Source: an uncultured Alphaproteobacteria bacterium (GTDB lineage Bacteria > Pseudomonadota > Alphaproteobacteria > HIMB59 > GCA-002718135). Taken from it: a stretch of 64,000 nt of DNA. Every line of letters starts with the position of its first letter. Within the stretch, counting starts at the first letter, position 1. Below are positions 35,333 to 45,533 of the stretch, in pieces. The position numbers were made by a program, and so were the translations under genes. The notes under the pieces were generated by a model. The model had not been told where the DNA came from. It worked only from the letters and a program-made list of their open reading frames with translations, and searched no databases. The stretch covers positions 1 through 64,000 of the forward strand of contig CACMGM010000001.1 in assembly GCA_902613275.1 (NCBI GenBank). Direction: 5' to 3'.

Positions 35333-35761
35333 TATTTCATCTGCACGGATTTTAAATGATTCAATCATTTTATTTTCAATCAATGGGAAAAAAGCTTCAG
35401 CAATTTTTTGATGAAAAAATCGTTTAAACTCAAATTCAACATTAAAATGGATACGAGTTTGATTTTTTTTTAATGATTCAAAAATCCAACTGGTTTTTAA
35501 ATCCTTTAGAGGACCTTCTATATAAGTTGTGCTAATTGAGAGTTTTTTTTTATCAAAAGTCACATGTGAACCAAAAGTTTGAGGCATAAAATATTTATAC
35601 CATACAACCATATCAGCATAGATTTCTTTTTCACTTTTTGAATGTACTTTCATTGCTGAACACCAAGGGATAAAATAAGGATAACTTTCAATATCTAAAA
35701 CGATATCAAAAAGTCCTTTTGCGTCATGATCGACTATCTCCTCCCTATTTGATGACTTCAT
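35324..35761 (-). CDS. RatA/COQ10-type START-domain protein
   Basis: The 145 residues form one polyketide-cyclase/START domain. The N-terminal strand is followed by [24 protein letters not shown], with a typical YP-x-F-[IV]-P-W-C, and it ends with [20 protein letters not shown]. Alphaproteobacterial and mitochondrial relatives (COQ10) bind ubiquinone and aid respiration; the gammaproteobacterial RatA name comes from a reported effect on ribosome association. For this organism the coenzyme-Q role is the more plausible, by inference. The ATG overlaps the lipA stop (ATGA). Confidence 0.88.
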   Translation of the reverse strand: MKSSNREEIVDHDAKGLFDIVLDIESYPYFIPWCSAMKVHSKSEKEIYADMVVWYKYFMPQTFGSHVTFDKKKLSISTTYIEGPLKDLKTSWIFESLKKNQTRIHFNVEFEFKRFFHQKIAEAFFPLIENKMIESFKIRADEILD

Positions 35762-36693
35762 TGAATTGGATAAAGTTTATTTTTCCTATTTTCTTGCATG
35801 ATTTTAAAATCATCAGATGCGTGATAACTAGAGCGAGTAAGTGGCGATGAAGCTACCATTAGAAACCCTTTTGCGTAAGCCATTTTTTTGTATTCCTCAA
35901 ATTCTTCAGGAGTAATAAATTTTTCCAGCTTAGCGTGCTTTGGTGTTGGTGGTAAGTATTGTCCTATAGTAATAAAATCAACATTAGCTGCTCTTAAATC
36001 ATCCATTACTTGATAAACTTCTTCTTTAGTTTCACCTAAACCAACCATTAGACCAGACTTTGTAAATATACTTGGATTTTTTTCTTTAATTTGACTAAGT
36101 AAATTTAAACTTACAAAGTACCGTGAACCCGGTCGAATTGAAGGATATAATCTTGGTACTGTTTCTAAGTTGTGATTAAAAACATCAGGTAAATTTTTTG
36201 ATAAAATATCTATTGCTTCAGGTTTATTTTTAAAATCAGGTGTTAAAATTTCAATTGTACAATTTGGATTTAAAGATTTAATTGAGTCTATCACATTAAT
36301 AAAATGTAATGCTCCACCATCTATTAAGTCATCCCTATCAACACTAGTAATAACAACATGTTCTAAATTCAATTGTTTAACTGACTCAGCAATTCTTATA
36401 GCTTCACCGTGATCAATAAAATGAGGTTTACCAGTTTTAATATTACAAAATGCACAAGCTCTAGTGCAAATATCTCCTAGTATCATAAAAGTAGCATGTT
36501 TTTTTTGCCAACATTCAGCAATATTTGGACATGCAGCCTCTTCACAAACAGTTACGATTTTCTTATCCTTTAGAAGTTTGTTTGTTTCCTTAAAAAATTT
36601 TGAAGTTGGTGCTTTCACTCTAATCCAACTTGGTTTTTTAGGTATGGGGTTTGATTTATTTTTTACTTTTTCAGGATGTCTTGGTCCAGTCAT
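35758..36693 (-). CDS. lipA: Lipoyl synthase
   Basis: Radical-SAM enzyme that inserts two sulfurs into octanoyl groups on lipoyl domains. The 311 residues have the auxiliary cluster motif [14 protein letters not shown] (three cysteines), the radical-[11 protein letters not shown] and the C-terminal serine region [12 protein letters not shown] that ligates the auxiliary cluster. It lies just after pdhC, whose lipoyl domain is a substrate, so the pdh-lipA order is functional. lipB is not seen. Confidence 0.97.
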   Translation of the reverse strand: MTGPRHPEKVKNKSNPIPKKPSWIRVKAPTSKFFKETNKLLKDKKIVTVCEEAACPNIAECWQKKHATFMILGDICTRACAFCNIKTGKPHFIDHGEAIRIAESVKQLNLEHVVITSVDRDDLIDGGALHFINVIDSIKSLNPNCTIEILTPDFKNKPEAIDILSKNLPDVFNHNLETVPRLYPSIRPGSRYFVSLNLLSQIKEKNPSIFTKSGLMVGLGETKEEVYQVMDDLRAANVDFITIGQYLPPTPKHAKLEKFITPEEFEEYKKMAYAKGFLMVASSPLTRSSYHASDDFKIMQENRKNKLYPIQ

Positions 36694-36698
36694 ATAGA

Positions 36699-37928
36699 TT
36701 AAATAACTTCCATATCCAAGCTATTCAACCAAATTTGAAAAGGATCTTCTAAAATATCGCTGAAATCTTTGAGTAATTTTGACGCAACAGCGCCGTCTAA
36801 TGATCTATGATCAGCTGAAATGGTAGATTTCATTGTATGCCCAACTTCAATAGTACCTTTGTTAATAACAGGTTTTTGAACTATAGACCCAACTGCAATA
36901 ATACTGGATTGTGGTGGATTGATAATTGCTTGGAATTCTGTAATCCCAAACATACCTAAATTTGAGATTGTTGTAGATCCTCCACTATATTCCTCAGGTA
37001 ATAATTTATTTTGATTAGCTTTTTTTACAAGTGATTTAATCTCTGTTGAAATTTCCACCAATCCTTTTCTATCAGCTTCTCTGACAATTGGTGTTATTAA
37101 TCCTTCTTTTAGAGCTACTGCTATAGCAATATCAATATTTTTATATTGATGAATTTTACCATTCACCCAAGAAATATTTGTTTGTGGATTTTTAGATATT
37201 GCCATTGCACATGCTTTAACAATAAGGTCATTAAACGAGATTTTGACATCACTATTTAAATTAATTTTTTTTCTTAAATTTATTAACTTATCCATTCTTG
37301 TTTCAATAGTAAGATAAAAATGTGGAACCTCATTTTTAGTTTTTGTTGTTCTCTCAGCAATTATTTTTCTTATGCTGGAAGGCTCAATTTCAGAAATATT
37401 TTCATCGTTAATTTGTAGTTCAAAATTTTGAATATCTTTTTTTATTATCCTACCATCAGGCCCAGACCCTTTAATAAGAGTTAGATCAATATTATTATCT
37501 TGAGAAAATTTTTTAACAAACGGTGAAGCAAAATTAGTATTTTGTTTAGTGTTTGAATTTTTATTTCTTTCCATTATTTGACTTTTATCTACTTCAGTAT
37601 TTACTTTAGGTGTTTCTGAAACTTCATTTTTTTCTTCACTGTTTACAGCTTGATCTTTATCATTATAATCTTCTAATCTTTCATCTTTGCTACCATTGAT
37701 TAGAGCAATGACAGAATTAACAGCAATTTGTTTATTTGGTGCTGTATCAATTAAATGTGTAATTTCACCCTCATCAACTGCCTCAACTTCCATTGTTGCT
37801 TTATCTGTTTCAATTTCAGCTAATATATCTCCAGCTGAAACAGTATCACCAACATTAACTAACCACTTATTAATTACACCCTCTGACATTGTTGGAGATA
37901 ATGCAGGCATTAAAACTTTAATTGGCAT
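36699..37928 (-). CDS. pdhC: Pyruvate dehydrogenase E2, dihydrolipoamide acetyltransferase
   Basis: Core of the pyruvate dehydrogenase complex. The 409 residues show one lipoyl domain (1-80; lipoyl-lysine in [15 protein letters not shown]), a flexible linker rich in Asn, Lys and Glu, a peripheral-subunit-binding domain (about 133-170; [16 protein letters not shown] and [13 protein letters not shown]) and a catalytic domain ending in the active-site histidine of [18 protein letters not shown]. Single lipoyl domain architecture matches alphaproteobacteria. The start adjoins the pdhB stop. Confidence 0.95.
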   Translation of the reverse strand: MPIKVLMPALSPTMSEGVINKWLVNVGDTVSAGDILAEIETDKATMEVEAVDEGEITHLIDTAPNKQIAVNSVIALINGSKDERLEDYNDKDQAVNSEEKNEVSETPKVNTEVDKSQIMERNKNSNTKQNTNFASPFVKKFSQDNNIDLTLIKGSGPDGRIIKKDIQNFELQINDENISEIEPSSIRKIIAERTTKTKNEVPHFYLTIETRMDKLINLRKKINLNSDVKISFNDLIVKACAMAISKNPQTNISWVNGKIHQYKNIDIAIAVALKEGLITPIVREADRKGLVEISTEIKSLVKKANQNKLLPEEYSGGSTTISNLGMFGITEFQAIINPPQSSIIAVGSIVQKPVINKGTIEVGHTMKSTISADHRSLDGAVASKLLKDFSDILEDPFQIWLNSLDMEVI

Positions 37929-39308
37929 TTAGTTTATATAACTTACTTTTTTTGCAGCATTTATAATATCATCAACTTGAGGAAGATATAATTTTTCTAA
38001 GCTTAATGCGTATGGCATTGGAACATCAGCACTATTAACTTTTATCACTGGTGAGTCTAAATAATCAAATGCATCTCTTTGAACAATATTTGCAACTTCA
38101 GAACCAACACTACCAAATGGCCATGACTCTTCGACAGTGATTAGTCTATTAGTTTTTTTAACTGAATTTAAAATTGTTTCCGTATCCAAAGGTCGTAAAG
38201 TTTGTAAATCAATAATTTCTGCATCTAAATTGTATTCCTCTTTTAGTCTTAATGCAGCTTCTTTTGATTTATGCAACATTATTGAATAAGTTACAATCGT
38301 TAAATCATACCCTTCTTTTTCTATATTTGCTTTTCCAATTGGTATCGAGAAGTTAATATCATTGTTAACGGGACCTTTTAATCCATAAAGAATTTCATTT
38401 TCTAGAAAAATTACAGGATTTGGGTCTGATATTGCAGATCTTAACAAGCCTTTTGCGTTATAAGGAGTAGATGGTGCAATAACTTTTAAACCTGGCACTT
38501 GAGAATACCAGGAAGAAAAATCCTGACTATGTTGTGCAGCAACTTGGGCAGCAGCACCATTAGGTCCTCTGAAAACAATTGGACAATTAATTTGTCCTCC
38601 AGACATGTAAAGAGTTTTTGCAGCTGAATTTATAATTTGATCAATTGCTTGCATAGAAAAATTAAAAGTCATGAATTCTAAGATTGGTCTCAATCCCTTA
38701 AATGCTGCCCCAACTGCTAATCCAGTAAATCCATGTTCGGAAATAGGTGTATCTAATACTCTTTCTTTGCCAAATTCTTGAAGAAGACCTTGTGTTACTT
38801 TATACGCGCCTTGATACTCGGCAACTTCCTCTCCAAGTATGAAAACTTTATTATCTTTTCTCATTTCTTCGGCCATTGTATCTCTAAGGGCTTGACGCAT
38901 AGTAATATCTTCTGAACTTAAATTTCTATCTTCTTCTATTTGAGGTGATGGTGTATCGATTATATCATCTTTTTTATTCTCAATTTTTGTTTCAATATTT
39001 TTTTCAATTTTCTTTTCTTCAATTACTTTTTCAATGGGAGCATCTTTTTTTACTTCAACTTTTTCATTCGGATCACCAATAATAGCTATAGCTTTATTTA
39101 CTGGAATATTGGCTTCTCCTTCTTTAAATAAAAGATCAAGAACAACACCTTCATCTACCGCTTCTACTTCCATTGTTGCTTTGTCAGTTTCAATTTCAGC
39201 AATCAAATCACCAGCCTTAACAGTATCTCCTTTTTTAATTAACCATTTAGACAGATTCCCTTCTGTCATTGTTGGAGATAATGCGGGCATTAAAATTTCT
39301 GTGCTCAT
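37929..39308 (-). CDS. pdhB: Pyruvate dehydrogenase E1 beta subunit with N-terminal lipoyl domain
   Basis: The 459 residues contain an N-terminal lipoyl domain (1-80, lipoyl-lysine in [15 protein letters not shown]), a charged linker (about 85-130) and E1-beta proper from about 133 ([52 protein letters not shown]; the C-terminal [15 protein letters not shown]). The extra lipoyl domain is characteristic of alphaproteobacterial PdhB and not a local rearrangement. It pairs with pdhA (2-bp gap) and pdhC (adjacent). Confidence 0.96.
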   Translation of the reverse strand: MSTEILMPALSPTMTEGNLSKWLIKKGDTVKAGDLIAEIETDKATMEVEAVDEGVVLDLLFKEGEANIPVNKAIAIIGDPNEKVEVKKDAPIEKVIEEKKIEKNIETKIENKKDDIIDTPSPQIEEDRNLSSEDITMRQALRDTMAEEMRKDNKVFILGEEVAEYQGAYKVTQGLLQEFGKERVLDTPISEHGFTGLAVGAAFKGLRPILEFMTFNFSMQAIDQIINSAAKTLYMSGGQINCPIVFRGPNGAAAQVAAQHSQDFSSWYSQVPGLKVIAPSTPYNAKGLLRSAISDPNPVIFLENEILYGLKGPVNNDINFSIPIGKANIEKEGYDLTIVTYSIMLHKSKEAALRLKEEYNLDAEIIDLQTLRPLDTETILNSVKKTNRLITVEESWPFGSVGSEVANIVQRDAFDYLDSPVIKVNSADVPMPYALSLEKLYLPQVDDIINAAKKVSYIN

Positions 39309-39310
39309 AT

Positions 39311-40273
39311 TTATAAATAAACATCCGTATAAAGTTCACTGTCCTTTGGAAAAGGACTATTGGTTGCAAATTCAGCTGCATTTTTTATTTCTTCTAAAGT
39401 ATCTTTATCAATTTTTTTAATTTCATCATTAGTTGCAATTTTTTTCTTTAAAATTTCAGCTTTGACTATTTCAATAGGATCGGTTTGCTTATAATTATCT
39501 AATTCTTCTTTCGTTCTATATTTTGCAGGATCTGACATTGAATGTCCTCTATATCTATATGTTTGTACTTCAATAATATAAGGCCCATTACCCTCCCTGA
39601 CATATTTACCAGCCTTGTCTGCTGCTTCTATGACCGAAAATATATTCATTCCATCTACCTTCTCACCAGGAATACCAAATGCCTCACCTCTTTTATATAA
39701 GTCCAATCCGGCAGCAGCTCTATCTACAGAAGTACCCATTCCATATTTATTATTTTCAATAATGTATAAAACGGGAAGCTTCCATAAAGCTGCTAAATTA
39801 AAAGCCTCAAAAACTTGTCCGTTATTCATTGCTCCATCACCAATATATGTTCTACATATATTTTTTTCTCCATTATATTTATGTGTGAATGCAATACCTG
39901 TTCCAATTGGTACTTGGGCTCCAACAATACCATGACCACCATAAAAATTATTTTCTTTAGAGAACATATGCATTGACCCACCTTTACCAGCAGAGTAACC
40001 ATCTTCTCTGCCAGTCAATTCTGCCATAATACGTTTTGGATCTAATCCCCTAGCAATCATATGGCCATGATCTCTGTAAGTTGTTACAACTGAGTCATTC
40101 TTATCAATTGTCATTAATATACCAACAACAACAGCTTCTTGACCAATATATAAATGACAAAAGCCACCAATTTTACCCATCCCGTAAAGTTGAGCTGCTC
40201 TTTCCTCAAATCTTCTAATCTTGAGCATAAAAGAGTACATCTTAATATAATCTGCTTTTTGAAGTTTTTTCAT
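39311..40273 (-). CDS. pdhA: Pyruvate dehydrogenase E1 alpha subunit
   Basis: Thiamine-diphosphate-binding subunit of the heterotetrameric E1. The 320 residues include [20 protein letters not shown], the phosphate-binding region [18 protein letters not shown], the TPP motif [20 protein letters not shown] ending in [10 protein letters not shown], and the phosphorylation-loop counterpart [15 protein letters not shown]. It is first in a pdhA-pdhB-pdhC-lipA run and probably shares a promoter just upstream near 40274-40323. No E3 (lpd) gene is seen here. Confidence 0.96.
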   Translation of the reverse strand: MKKLQKADYIKMYSFMLKIRRFEERAAQLYGMGKIGGFCHLYIGQEAVVVGILMTIDKNDSVVTTYRDHGHMIARGLDPKRIMAELTGREDGYSAGKGGSMHMFSKENNFYGGHGIVGAQVPIGTGIAFTHKYNGEKNICRTYIGDGAMNNGQVFEAFNLAALWKLPVLYIIENNKYGMGTSVDRAAAGLDLYKRGEAFGIPGEKVDGMNIFSVIEAADKAGKYVREGNGPYIIEVQTYRYRGHSMSDPAKYRTKEELDNYKQTDPIEIVKAEILKKKIATNDEIKKIDKDTLEEIKNAAEFATNSPFPKDSELYTDVYL

Positions 40274-40323
40274 ATGATAATCTTTAATTATAATTAGGGT
40301 GATTTTTTGTCAAATAAATCAAT

Positions 40324-40635
40324 CTACTCTATAATTATAACTGTTTCGTTTTCTGAAGTAAATCCTGTAACTTTCCTAAATGTCTCATCTAAATAGTCCA
40401 AATCTATAGTATTTGGTTGTAATCTTTTAATTCTATCTAGGTAAAATTCATTTTCCTTTTTTAAGGACATATATTGTTCATTATATTGAGCATTAAGATT
40501 ATTAAGACTTAAATATTTTAGCAATCCCCTCTCACCATTTACAAGAAAATAAAGAAGATAAACAAATAGAAAAAAAATAAACAAAAAAGACAAATAAAAA
40601 TAAAATTTATTTTTTAAAGCTAATGATTTGTTCAT
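40324..40635 (-). CDS. FtsB/DivIC-like septum formation initiator protein
   Basis: The 103 residues have one N-terminal membrane helix (about 11-31), followed by GERGLLKYLSLNNLNAQYNE and a heptad-like coiled coil through LKKENEFYLDRIKRLQP, then a short tail DLDYLDETFRKVTGF. The layout of membrane helix, G-x-x-G-L-x-[KR] and coiled coil is that of FtsB, which joins FtsL and FtsQ at the divisome. The position between eno and pdhA is also where alphaproteobacteria keep this gene. Sequence identity to any one member is low, so the family call is confident but the ftsB symbol is not assigned. Confidence 0.85.
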   Translation of the reverse strand: MNKSLALKNKFYFYLSFLFIFFLFVYLLYFLVNGERGLLKYLSLNNLNAQYNEQYMSLKKENEFYLDRIKRLQPNTIDLDYLDETFRKVTGFTSENETVIIIE

Positions 40636-40670
40636 TTTCTATTTAAATAGCATATTTAAGTTCGAGACTG

Positions 40671-41951
40671 TCAATTATTATTTAAGATAGAAGCTCCGGC
40701 ATACTTTGCTTCGCTTTTTAATGCCTCTTCAATTCTTAATAATTGATTATATTTTGCCGTTCTATCAGTTCTCGATAATGATCCTGTTTTAATTTGACCT
40801 GCTGAAACACCGACTGATAAATCAGCAATAGTCGTATCTTCAGTCTCACCAGAGCGATGTGATATTATAGTAGTAAAATTATTTTCTTTAGCCAATTTAA
40901 TTGATTCTAATGTTTCTTTTAGAGTTCCTATTTGATTTACTTTTACTAAAATGGAATTCCCTGCGCCCTCTGATATACCTTTTTGTAATCTTTTTTTATT
41001 TGTAACAAATAAATCGTCGCCAACTAATTGAACTTTTTTCCCTATTGTTGATGTTAAATTAGACCAACCATCCCAATCATCCTCTGACATTCCATCTTCA
41101 ATAGAATATATTGGGTAAGCATTTACTAATTTCTCTAAATATTTTATCATTTCATCAGAAGACAAAACAATTTTTTCTCCTTGTAAATCATATTTATTAT
41201 TTTTGTAAAATTCAGTTGATGCAACATCAAGTGAAAGATAAATATCCTTTCCGGGTTTAAAACCTGCATCCTCAATTGATTTTAAAACCGTTTCTATGAC
41301 TTCACTAGAACTATTTATGTTAGGAGCAAATCCACCTTCATCACCAACATTTGTGTTTAAGCCTTTTGATTTTAAAAGTGACTTTAATGAATGAAATATT
41401 TCGCAACCATATTGAAGTGCCTCTGAAAAATTATTTGCACCTATAGGAGCAACCATAAATTCTTGAATATCAACATCGTTATCTGCATGTGACCCACCAT
41501 TAATAATATTCATCATTGGGACTGGAAGACTCATTGTATGTTCTTGACCAAGAAAAGAATACAATTCATGACCTTCAGAAGAAGCTAAACATTTTGCAAA
41601 AGCTAAGCTTGCAGCAAGTGTTGCATTAGCGCCTAAGTTAGATTTATTTTCCGTACCATCAAGTTCTAATAAAAAATCATCAAAAGAAGAAATATTTTCA
41701 AATGATTTTCCAACTAGTTCATTAGAAATTGTATCATTGATATTTCCTACTGCTTTCAGAACTCCTTTACCTTTGTATTTGGTTTTATCATTATCTCGCA
41801 ATTCTAAAGCCTCATGCACTCCAGTAGATGCTCCACTTGGGACCGCAGCTCTTCCAAATGTTGAATTTTCAAATTCTATATCACATTCAACAGTAGGATT
41901 TCCTCTGCTATCTATTATTTGTCTTGCTTTTATGTTTGTTATTTTAGGCAT
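40671..41951 (-). CDS. eno: Enolase
   Basis: Converts 2-phosphoglycerate to phosphoenolpyruvate in glycolysis. The 426 residues have the expected [66 protein letters not shown] and the signature [15 protein letters not shown] (in place of SHRSGE-DT; the H is in [11 protein letters not shown]). All metal and catalytic residues appear intact. The ATG overlaps the kdsA stop by 8 nt. Confidence 0.97.
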   Translation of the reverse strand: MPKITNIKARQIIDSRGNPTVECDIEFENSTFGRAAVPSGASTGVHEALELRDNDKTKYKGKGVLKAVGNINDTISNELVGKSFENISSFDDFLLELDGTENKSNLGANATLAASLAFAKCLASSEGHELYSFLGQEHTMSLPVPMMNIINGGSHADNDVDIQEFMVAPIGANNFSEALQYGCEIFHSLKSLLKSKGLNTNVGDEGGFAPNINSSSEVIETVLKSIEDAGFKPGKDIYLSLDVASTEFYKNNKYDLQGEKIVLSSDEMIKYLEKLVNAYPIYSIEDGMSEDDWDGWSNLTSTIGKKVQLVGDDLFVTNKKRLQKGISEGAGNSILVKVNQIGTLKETLESIKLAKENNFTTIISHRSGETEDTTIADLSVGVSAGQIKTGSLSRTDRTAKYNQLLRIEEALKSEAKYAGASILNNN

Positions 41952-42774
41952 TGTTTTTCGCTATATCATCAAATTGTTTAAGTTGAATTAATAAATTTTT
42001 TAAATCTTTTATGTTAATCATGTTTGGTCCATCACTAGGTGCATTATCTGGATCATTATGTGTTTCTAAAAATAAACCAGCTACACCAATAGAAATAGCA
42101 GCTTTGCATAAAGAAGGGATATGTTCTCTTTGACCACCACTTTTATCACCTAATCCTCCTGGTTGTTGAACAGAATGAGTTGCATCAAAAATTACAGGAT
42201 ACTCATATTTTTTCATAATATCTATACCTTTAAAATCATTTACTAGTGTGTTGTAACCAAAAGATGTTCCTCTTTCAGTAATCATAATGTTTTTATTATT
42301 TGTAGTTTCTATCTTGGTAAAAATATTTTTAACGTCAGTTGGTGATAAAAATTGACCTTTTTTAACATTAATAATTTTATTTGTATTACCTGCAGCTAAT
42401 AATAAATCTGTTTGACGGCATAAAAAAGCAGGTATTTGGAGAATATCAATAATGCTATCTTGATTTAATTGATTACATTGATCTTCATTATGGAGATCGG
42501 TAAGTATTGGTAAATTTAAACTAGTTTTAATTTTTTCAAATATTTTTAATGCGTCATCAAGCTTAATACCTCTGTCACTATTAATACTTGATCTATTTGC
42601 CTTATCAAAACTAGATTTAAAAATTAAATTAATACCAACATCATCACATATTTTATGTAGCTGTTCTGCAATCATCAGTGAGTGACTTTCATTTTCTATT
42701 ACGCATGGACCTGCAATTAAAACAAATTGAGAATTATTTGAGATAGAAAAATTTTTTAGATTGATATTAATCAT
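41944..42774 (-). CDS. kdsA: 3-deoxy-D-manno-octulosonate-8-phosphate synthase
   Basis: Condenses phosphoenolpyruvate with arabinose-5-phosphate to make Kdo-8-phosphate for lipopolysaccharide. Motifs are [76 protein letters not shown] and [17 protein letters not shown] place the start at ATG 42774, which gives an 8-nt overlap with pyrG; an in-frame TTG at 42783 would add three residues. It precedes eno, whose product, phosphoenolpyruvate, is its substrate. The length is normal (276 residues). Confidence 0.95.
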   Translation of the reverse strand: MININLKNFSISNNSQFVLIAGPCVIENESHSLMIAEQLHKICDDVGINLIFKSSFDKANRSSINSDRGIKLDDALKIFEKIKTSLNLPILTDLHNEDQCNQLNQDSIIDILQIPAFLCRQTDLLLAAGNTNKIINVKKGQFLSPTDVKNIFTKIETTNNKNIMITERGTSFGYNTLVNDFKGIDIMKKYEYPVIFDATHSVQQPGGLGDKSGGQREHIPSLCKAAISIGVAGLFLETHNDPDNAPSDGPNMINIKDLKNLLIQLKQFDDIAKNNA

Positions 42775-44380
42775 TAATTGCAACCTTTATAAATGATACG
42801 AAAAGAGGATGAGGATCTAATGGTCTTGATTTTAACTCTGGATGAAATTGAACTCCTATAAACCATTTATGTTTTTTACTCTCAAGTACTTCAGGTAATA
42901 ATCCATCTGGTGACATTCCACTGAAATAATAACCTTTGTTTTCAAATTTTGATAGAAATTTCTGGTTTACTTCGTATCTATGTCTGTGTCTCTCGCTAAT
43001 TACTTTATTTTTATATATGGAAAAGATTTTTGAATTTTTTTTCAAAACAGCTTTGTATGCTCCAAGACGCATCGTTCCACCCTTGTCACTATTTTTATCT
43101 CTTTTTTCGATCTTATTTTTATTTACCCATTCTGTCATTAACCCTACAACTGATTTAGTAGTTTTCTTAAATTCTGAAGAATGAGCATTTTTAATTTTTA
43201 GTACATTTTGTGCTATTTCAATAACAGCTAACTGCATTCCAAGACAAATTCCAAAAAAAGGAATATTATTTTCTCTCGCATATTTGATGGCATTAATTTT
43301 TCCATTAATACCACGAATACCAAAACCACCCGGAATTAGAATTCCATCACAACCTTTTAATTTTTGCATTAAACTAATGTTGTTTTCTTTTTCAGAATTA
43401 ATCCATTGAATATCTACATCAGCAGAATTTTCTATACCCCCGTGAACCAATGCTTCATTAAGTGATTTATAACTATCTTTAAGATTTGTGTATTTTCCTA
43501 CTACTGCAATTTTTACTTTATGTTTTCTTTTTTTAATTTTTTTTTGAAGATCGATCCAAGGCTTTAAATTTAGTTTATGATTTTTTGGTTTATAACCCAA
43601 TTGTTTAAGGAGAGCTTCATCCAAACCATATTTAGAATATAATGAAGGAACTTCATAAATTGATCTTGCATTTAATGCAGGAATTACCGACTCTTTTTTA
43701 ACATTACAAAATAAAGATATTTTAGAAATTGAGTCATTATCTATTGGTTGTTCAGATCTACACATAATTATATCTGGTTGAATACCAGCATTTAGAAGTT
43801 CTTTAACTGAATGTTGAGTAGGTTTCGTTTTTAACTCACCTGCTGAACTTAAATATGGAATATAAGTCATATGAATTAATGCCGATGAAATATTTTTATC
43901 ATTTCTAATTTGTCTTATTGCTTCTAAAAAAGGTAGAGATTCAATATCTCCAACTGTTCCTCCTATTTCATAAATTGCGATATCTTCATTTTTTAAATCA
44001 CTATTAATGAATGATTTTATTTCATTGGTAACATGAGGAATTACCTGAATTGTTGAACCAAGGTAATCTCCCTTCCTTTCTTTTAGAAGAACATTGGAAT
44101 AAATCTTACCTGACGACACGCTATCTGATTGTTTAGCAGACTGATTTGTGAATCTTTCGTAATGACCAAGATCTAAATCTGTTTCTGCCCCATCATCTGT
44201 CACATATACTTCTCCATGTTGATATGGACTCATTGTTCCTGGATCAACATTTAGATAAGGATCTAACTTTCTAATCCTTACTTTAAATTTTCTACTTTTA
44301 AGAAGAGTTGCTAGAGAGGCTGAGGCTATACCTTTTCCAAGAGAAGAAGCCACACCACCCGTAATAAAAACAAAATGCAT
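42767..44380 (-). CDS. pyrG: CTP synthase
   Basis: Aminates UTP to CTP using glutamine. The 537 residues show the synthetase domain (FITGGVASSLGKGIASASL; DPYLNVDPGTMSPYQHGEVY; YEIGGTVGDIESLPFLEA) and a glutaminase domain from about 290 with PGGFGIRGI, the nucleophile in FFGICLGMQLAVIE and the His-Glu pair in GVQFHPELKSRP. It is complete and of normal length. secG lies 47 bp upstream and kdsA overlaps the end. Together with pyrB it gives two pyrimidine-synthesis genes in the window. Confidence 0.97.
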   Translation of the reverse strand: MHFVFITGGVASSLGKGIASASLATLLKSRKFKVRIRKLDPYLNVDPGTMSPYQHGEVYVTDDGAETDLDLGHYERFTNQSAKQSDSVSSGKIYSNVLLKERKGDYLGSTIQVIPHVTNEIKSFINSDLKNEDIAIYEIGGTVGDIESLPFLEAIRQIRNDKNISSALIHMTYIPYLSSAGELKTKPTQHSVKELLNAGIQPDIIMCRSEQPIDNDSISKISLFCNVKKESVIPALNARSIYEVPSLYSKYGLDEALLKQLGYKPKNHKLNLKPWIDLQKKIKKRKHKVKIAVVGKYTNLKDSYKSLNEALVHGGIENSADVDIQWINSEKENNISLMQKLKGCDGILIPGGFGIRGINGKINAIKYARENNIPFFGICLGMQLAVIEIAQNVLKIKNAHSSEFKKTTKSVVGLMTEWVNKNKIEKRDKNSDKGGTMRLGAYKAVLKKNSKIFSIYKNKVISERHRHRYEVNQKFLSKFENKGYYFSGMSPDGLLPEVLESKKHKWFIGVQFHPELKSRPLDPHPLFVSFIKVAIND

Positions 44381-44427
44381 TACGGAATACCGTGATACAT
44401 AATAGATCTATTTATAGCAAGATATAA

Positions 44428-44733
44428 TTAATTATTTTCTGGTATAGATGGTTCTTCAGAAGTTTCTTCAGTATTAATTGAAGGAAGTGACTCTAATACA
44501 TTACGATCTGATCCAACGGATGCAGTTATTGTTAATACAACACTCATGATCATGAATAAAGTTGCAGTAATAGCTGTTAGTCTTGAAAGAAGATTAGCTG
44601 ATCCTCTAGCTGACATCATTCCACCAAAAGTTCCACCTCCAAGACCTAAACCCTCATTATCTGATCCTTGTAATAATACTAAAATCACAAGAGCAATTGC
44701 TAGTATAAGTTGTATTACAATAAGAGTAGTCAT
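44428..44733 (-). CDS. secG: Preprotein translocase subunit SecG
   Basis: Small auxiliary subunit of the SecYEG channel. The 101 residues have two membrane helices (about 2-20 and 52-72) separated by the glycine-rich cytoplasmic loop GLGLGGGTFGGMMSARGSAN, then LLSRLTAITATLFM, the usual SecG signature. A short acidic tail (NTEETSEEPSIPENN) follows. It lies between tpiA (31 bp) and pyrG (47 bp), the common tpiA-secG-pyrG order. Confidence 0.95.
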   Translation of the reverse strand: MTTLIVIQLILAIALVILVLLQGSDNEGLGLGGGTFGGMMSARGSANLLSRLTAITATLFMIMSVVLTITASVGSDRNVLESLPSINTEETSEEPSIPENN

Positions 44734-44764
44734 TTGTTGACTTATATTTATTAGATTTAATTTA

Positions 44765-45484
44765 TCAAGATATAATTATATTGAATTCATCAACTTTTAG
44801 AGAAGCTCCACCAATTAAACAACCGTCAACATGATTTAACTCATTAATTTCTTTAGAATTTGAAGATTTTACAGAACCTCCATAGAGAACCTTAAAGTTT
44901 CTAAATTTAGTATCAAAATTTTTAATTAATTCGTGTACTTGATTTATTTCATCCAAAGTTGGTGTTAATCCTGTTCCTATTGCCCAAACTGGCTCATAAG
45001 CAATTAACGCATTTTGATGATTTGCTGAATTTGGAATACTGTCCTTAATTTGCGAAGATAAGATTTGTTCAGTTAAGTTATTTTCTTTCTGCTCTAAAGT
45101 TTCACCTATACATATAACTGGGATAATATTTTCTTCAATGAGGTTTGAACTTTTAATATTTACGTTATCATTCGTTTCAGCAAAGTATTGTCGTCTTTCA
45201 GAATGTCCAACCAAACAAAAATCAATATTATTATCTTTCAGCATTGAGGCAGATAATTCTCCTGTGTAAGCACCCTCTTTATAAGAGGAGACGTCTTGTG
45301 CACCACAAAATAAGTTTTCATTATTTACTTTTAGTGATTTTAAGTAAATTGAAGGTGAGCAGATAATCGTACAATTATTAGAATTAACTTTTAATTTTTC
45401 ATAATAATCTTTTAAAAACGAGGAATTTCCATTTAATTTCCAATTTGCTATAAAAATAGAAAAATATTCGTCAAGATTTACCAT
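44765..45484 (-). CDS. tpiA: Triosephosphate isomerase
   Basis: Interconverts dihydroxyacetone phosphate and glyceraldehyde-3-phosphate. The 239 residues show FIANWKLNGNSS (catalytic Lys), CLVGHSERRQYFAE (catalytic His), AYEPVWAIGTGLTP (catalytic Glu) and VLYGGSVKSSN, then GCLIGGASLKVDEF. Slightly shorter than typical (about 250) but complete. It is divergent from the PpiD-like gene with 49 bp between starts, so the promoter for tpiA-secG-pyrG-kdsA-eno probably lies there. Confidence 0.96.
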   Translation of the reverse strand: MVNLDEYFSIFIANWKLNGNSSFLKDYYEKLKVNSNNCTIICSPSIYLKSLKVNNENLFCGAQDVSSYKEGAYTGELSASMLKDNNIDFCLVGHSERRQYFAETNDNVNIKSSNLIEENIIPVICIGETLEQKENNLTEQILSSQIKDSIPNSANHQNALIAYEPVWAIGTGLTPTLDEINQVHELIKNFDTKFRNFKVLYGGSVKSSNSKEINELNHVDGCLIGGASLKVDEFNIIIS

Positions 45485-45533
45485 AATTACTTTTATTTAT
45501 AGAAACTAATATTATAGAAGCAATAGAAATTTT
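45485..45533. promoter_or_regulatory. Divergent promoter region between tpiA and the ppiD-like gene
   Basis: A 49-bp A/T-rich spacer separates the two start codons. It must contain at least parts of two promoters. Several TATAAT-like hexamers are present, but none stands out with a spaced -35, so boxes are not assigned. Confidence 0.3.

Noticed and set aside
35324..35761. RatA-like protein as a toxin of a toxin-antitoxin pair
   Set aside because: No antitoxin (RatB) neighbour; COQ10-like START proteins next to lipA are common and fit a respiratory role.
39060..39308. Lipoyl domain on pdhB as an unusual fusion
   Set aside because: It is the normal alphaproteobacterial E1-beta architecture.
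42775..42783. TTG start for kdsA and a 17-nt overlap with pyrG
   Set aside because: ATG at 42774 gives the expected N-terminus and an 8-nt overlap; the TTG adds only three unsupported residues.
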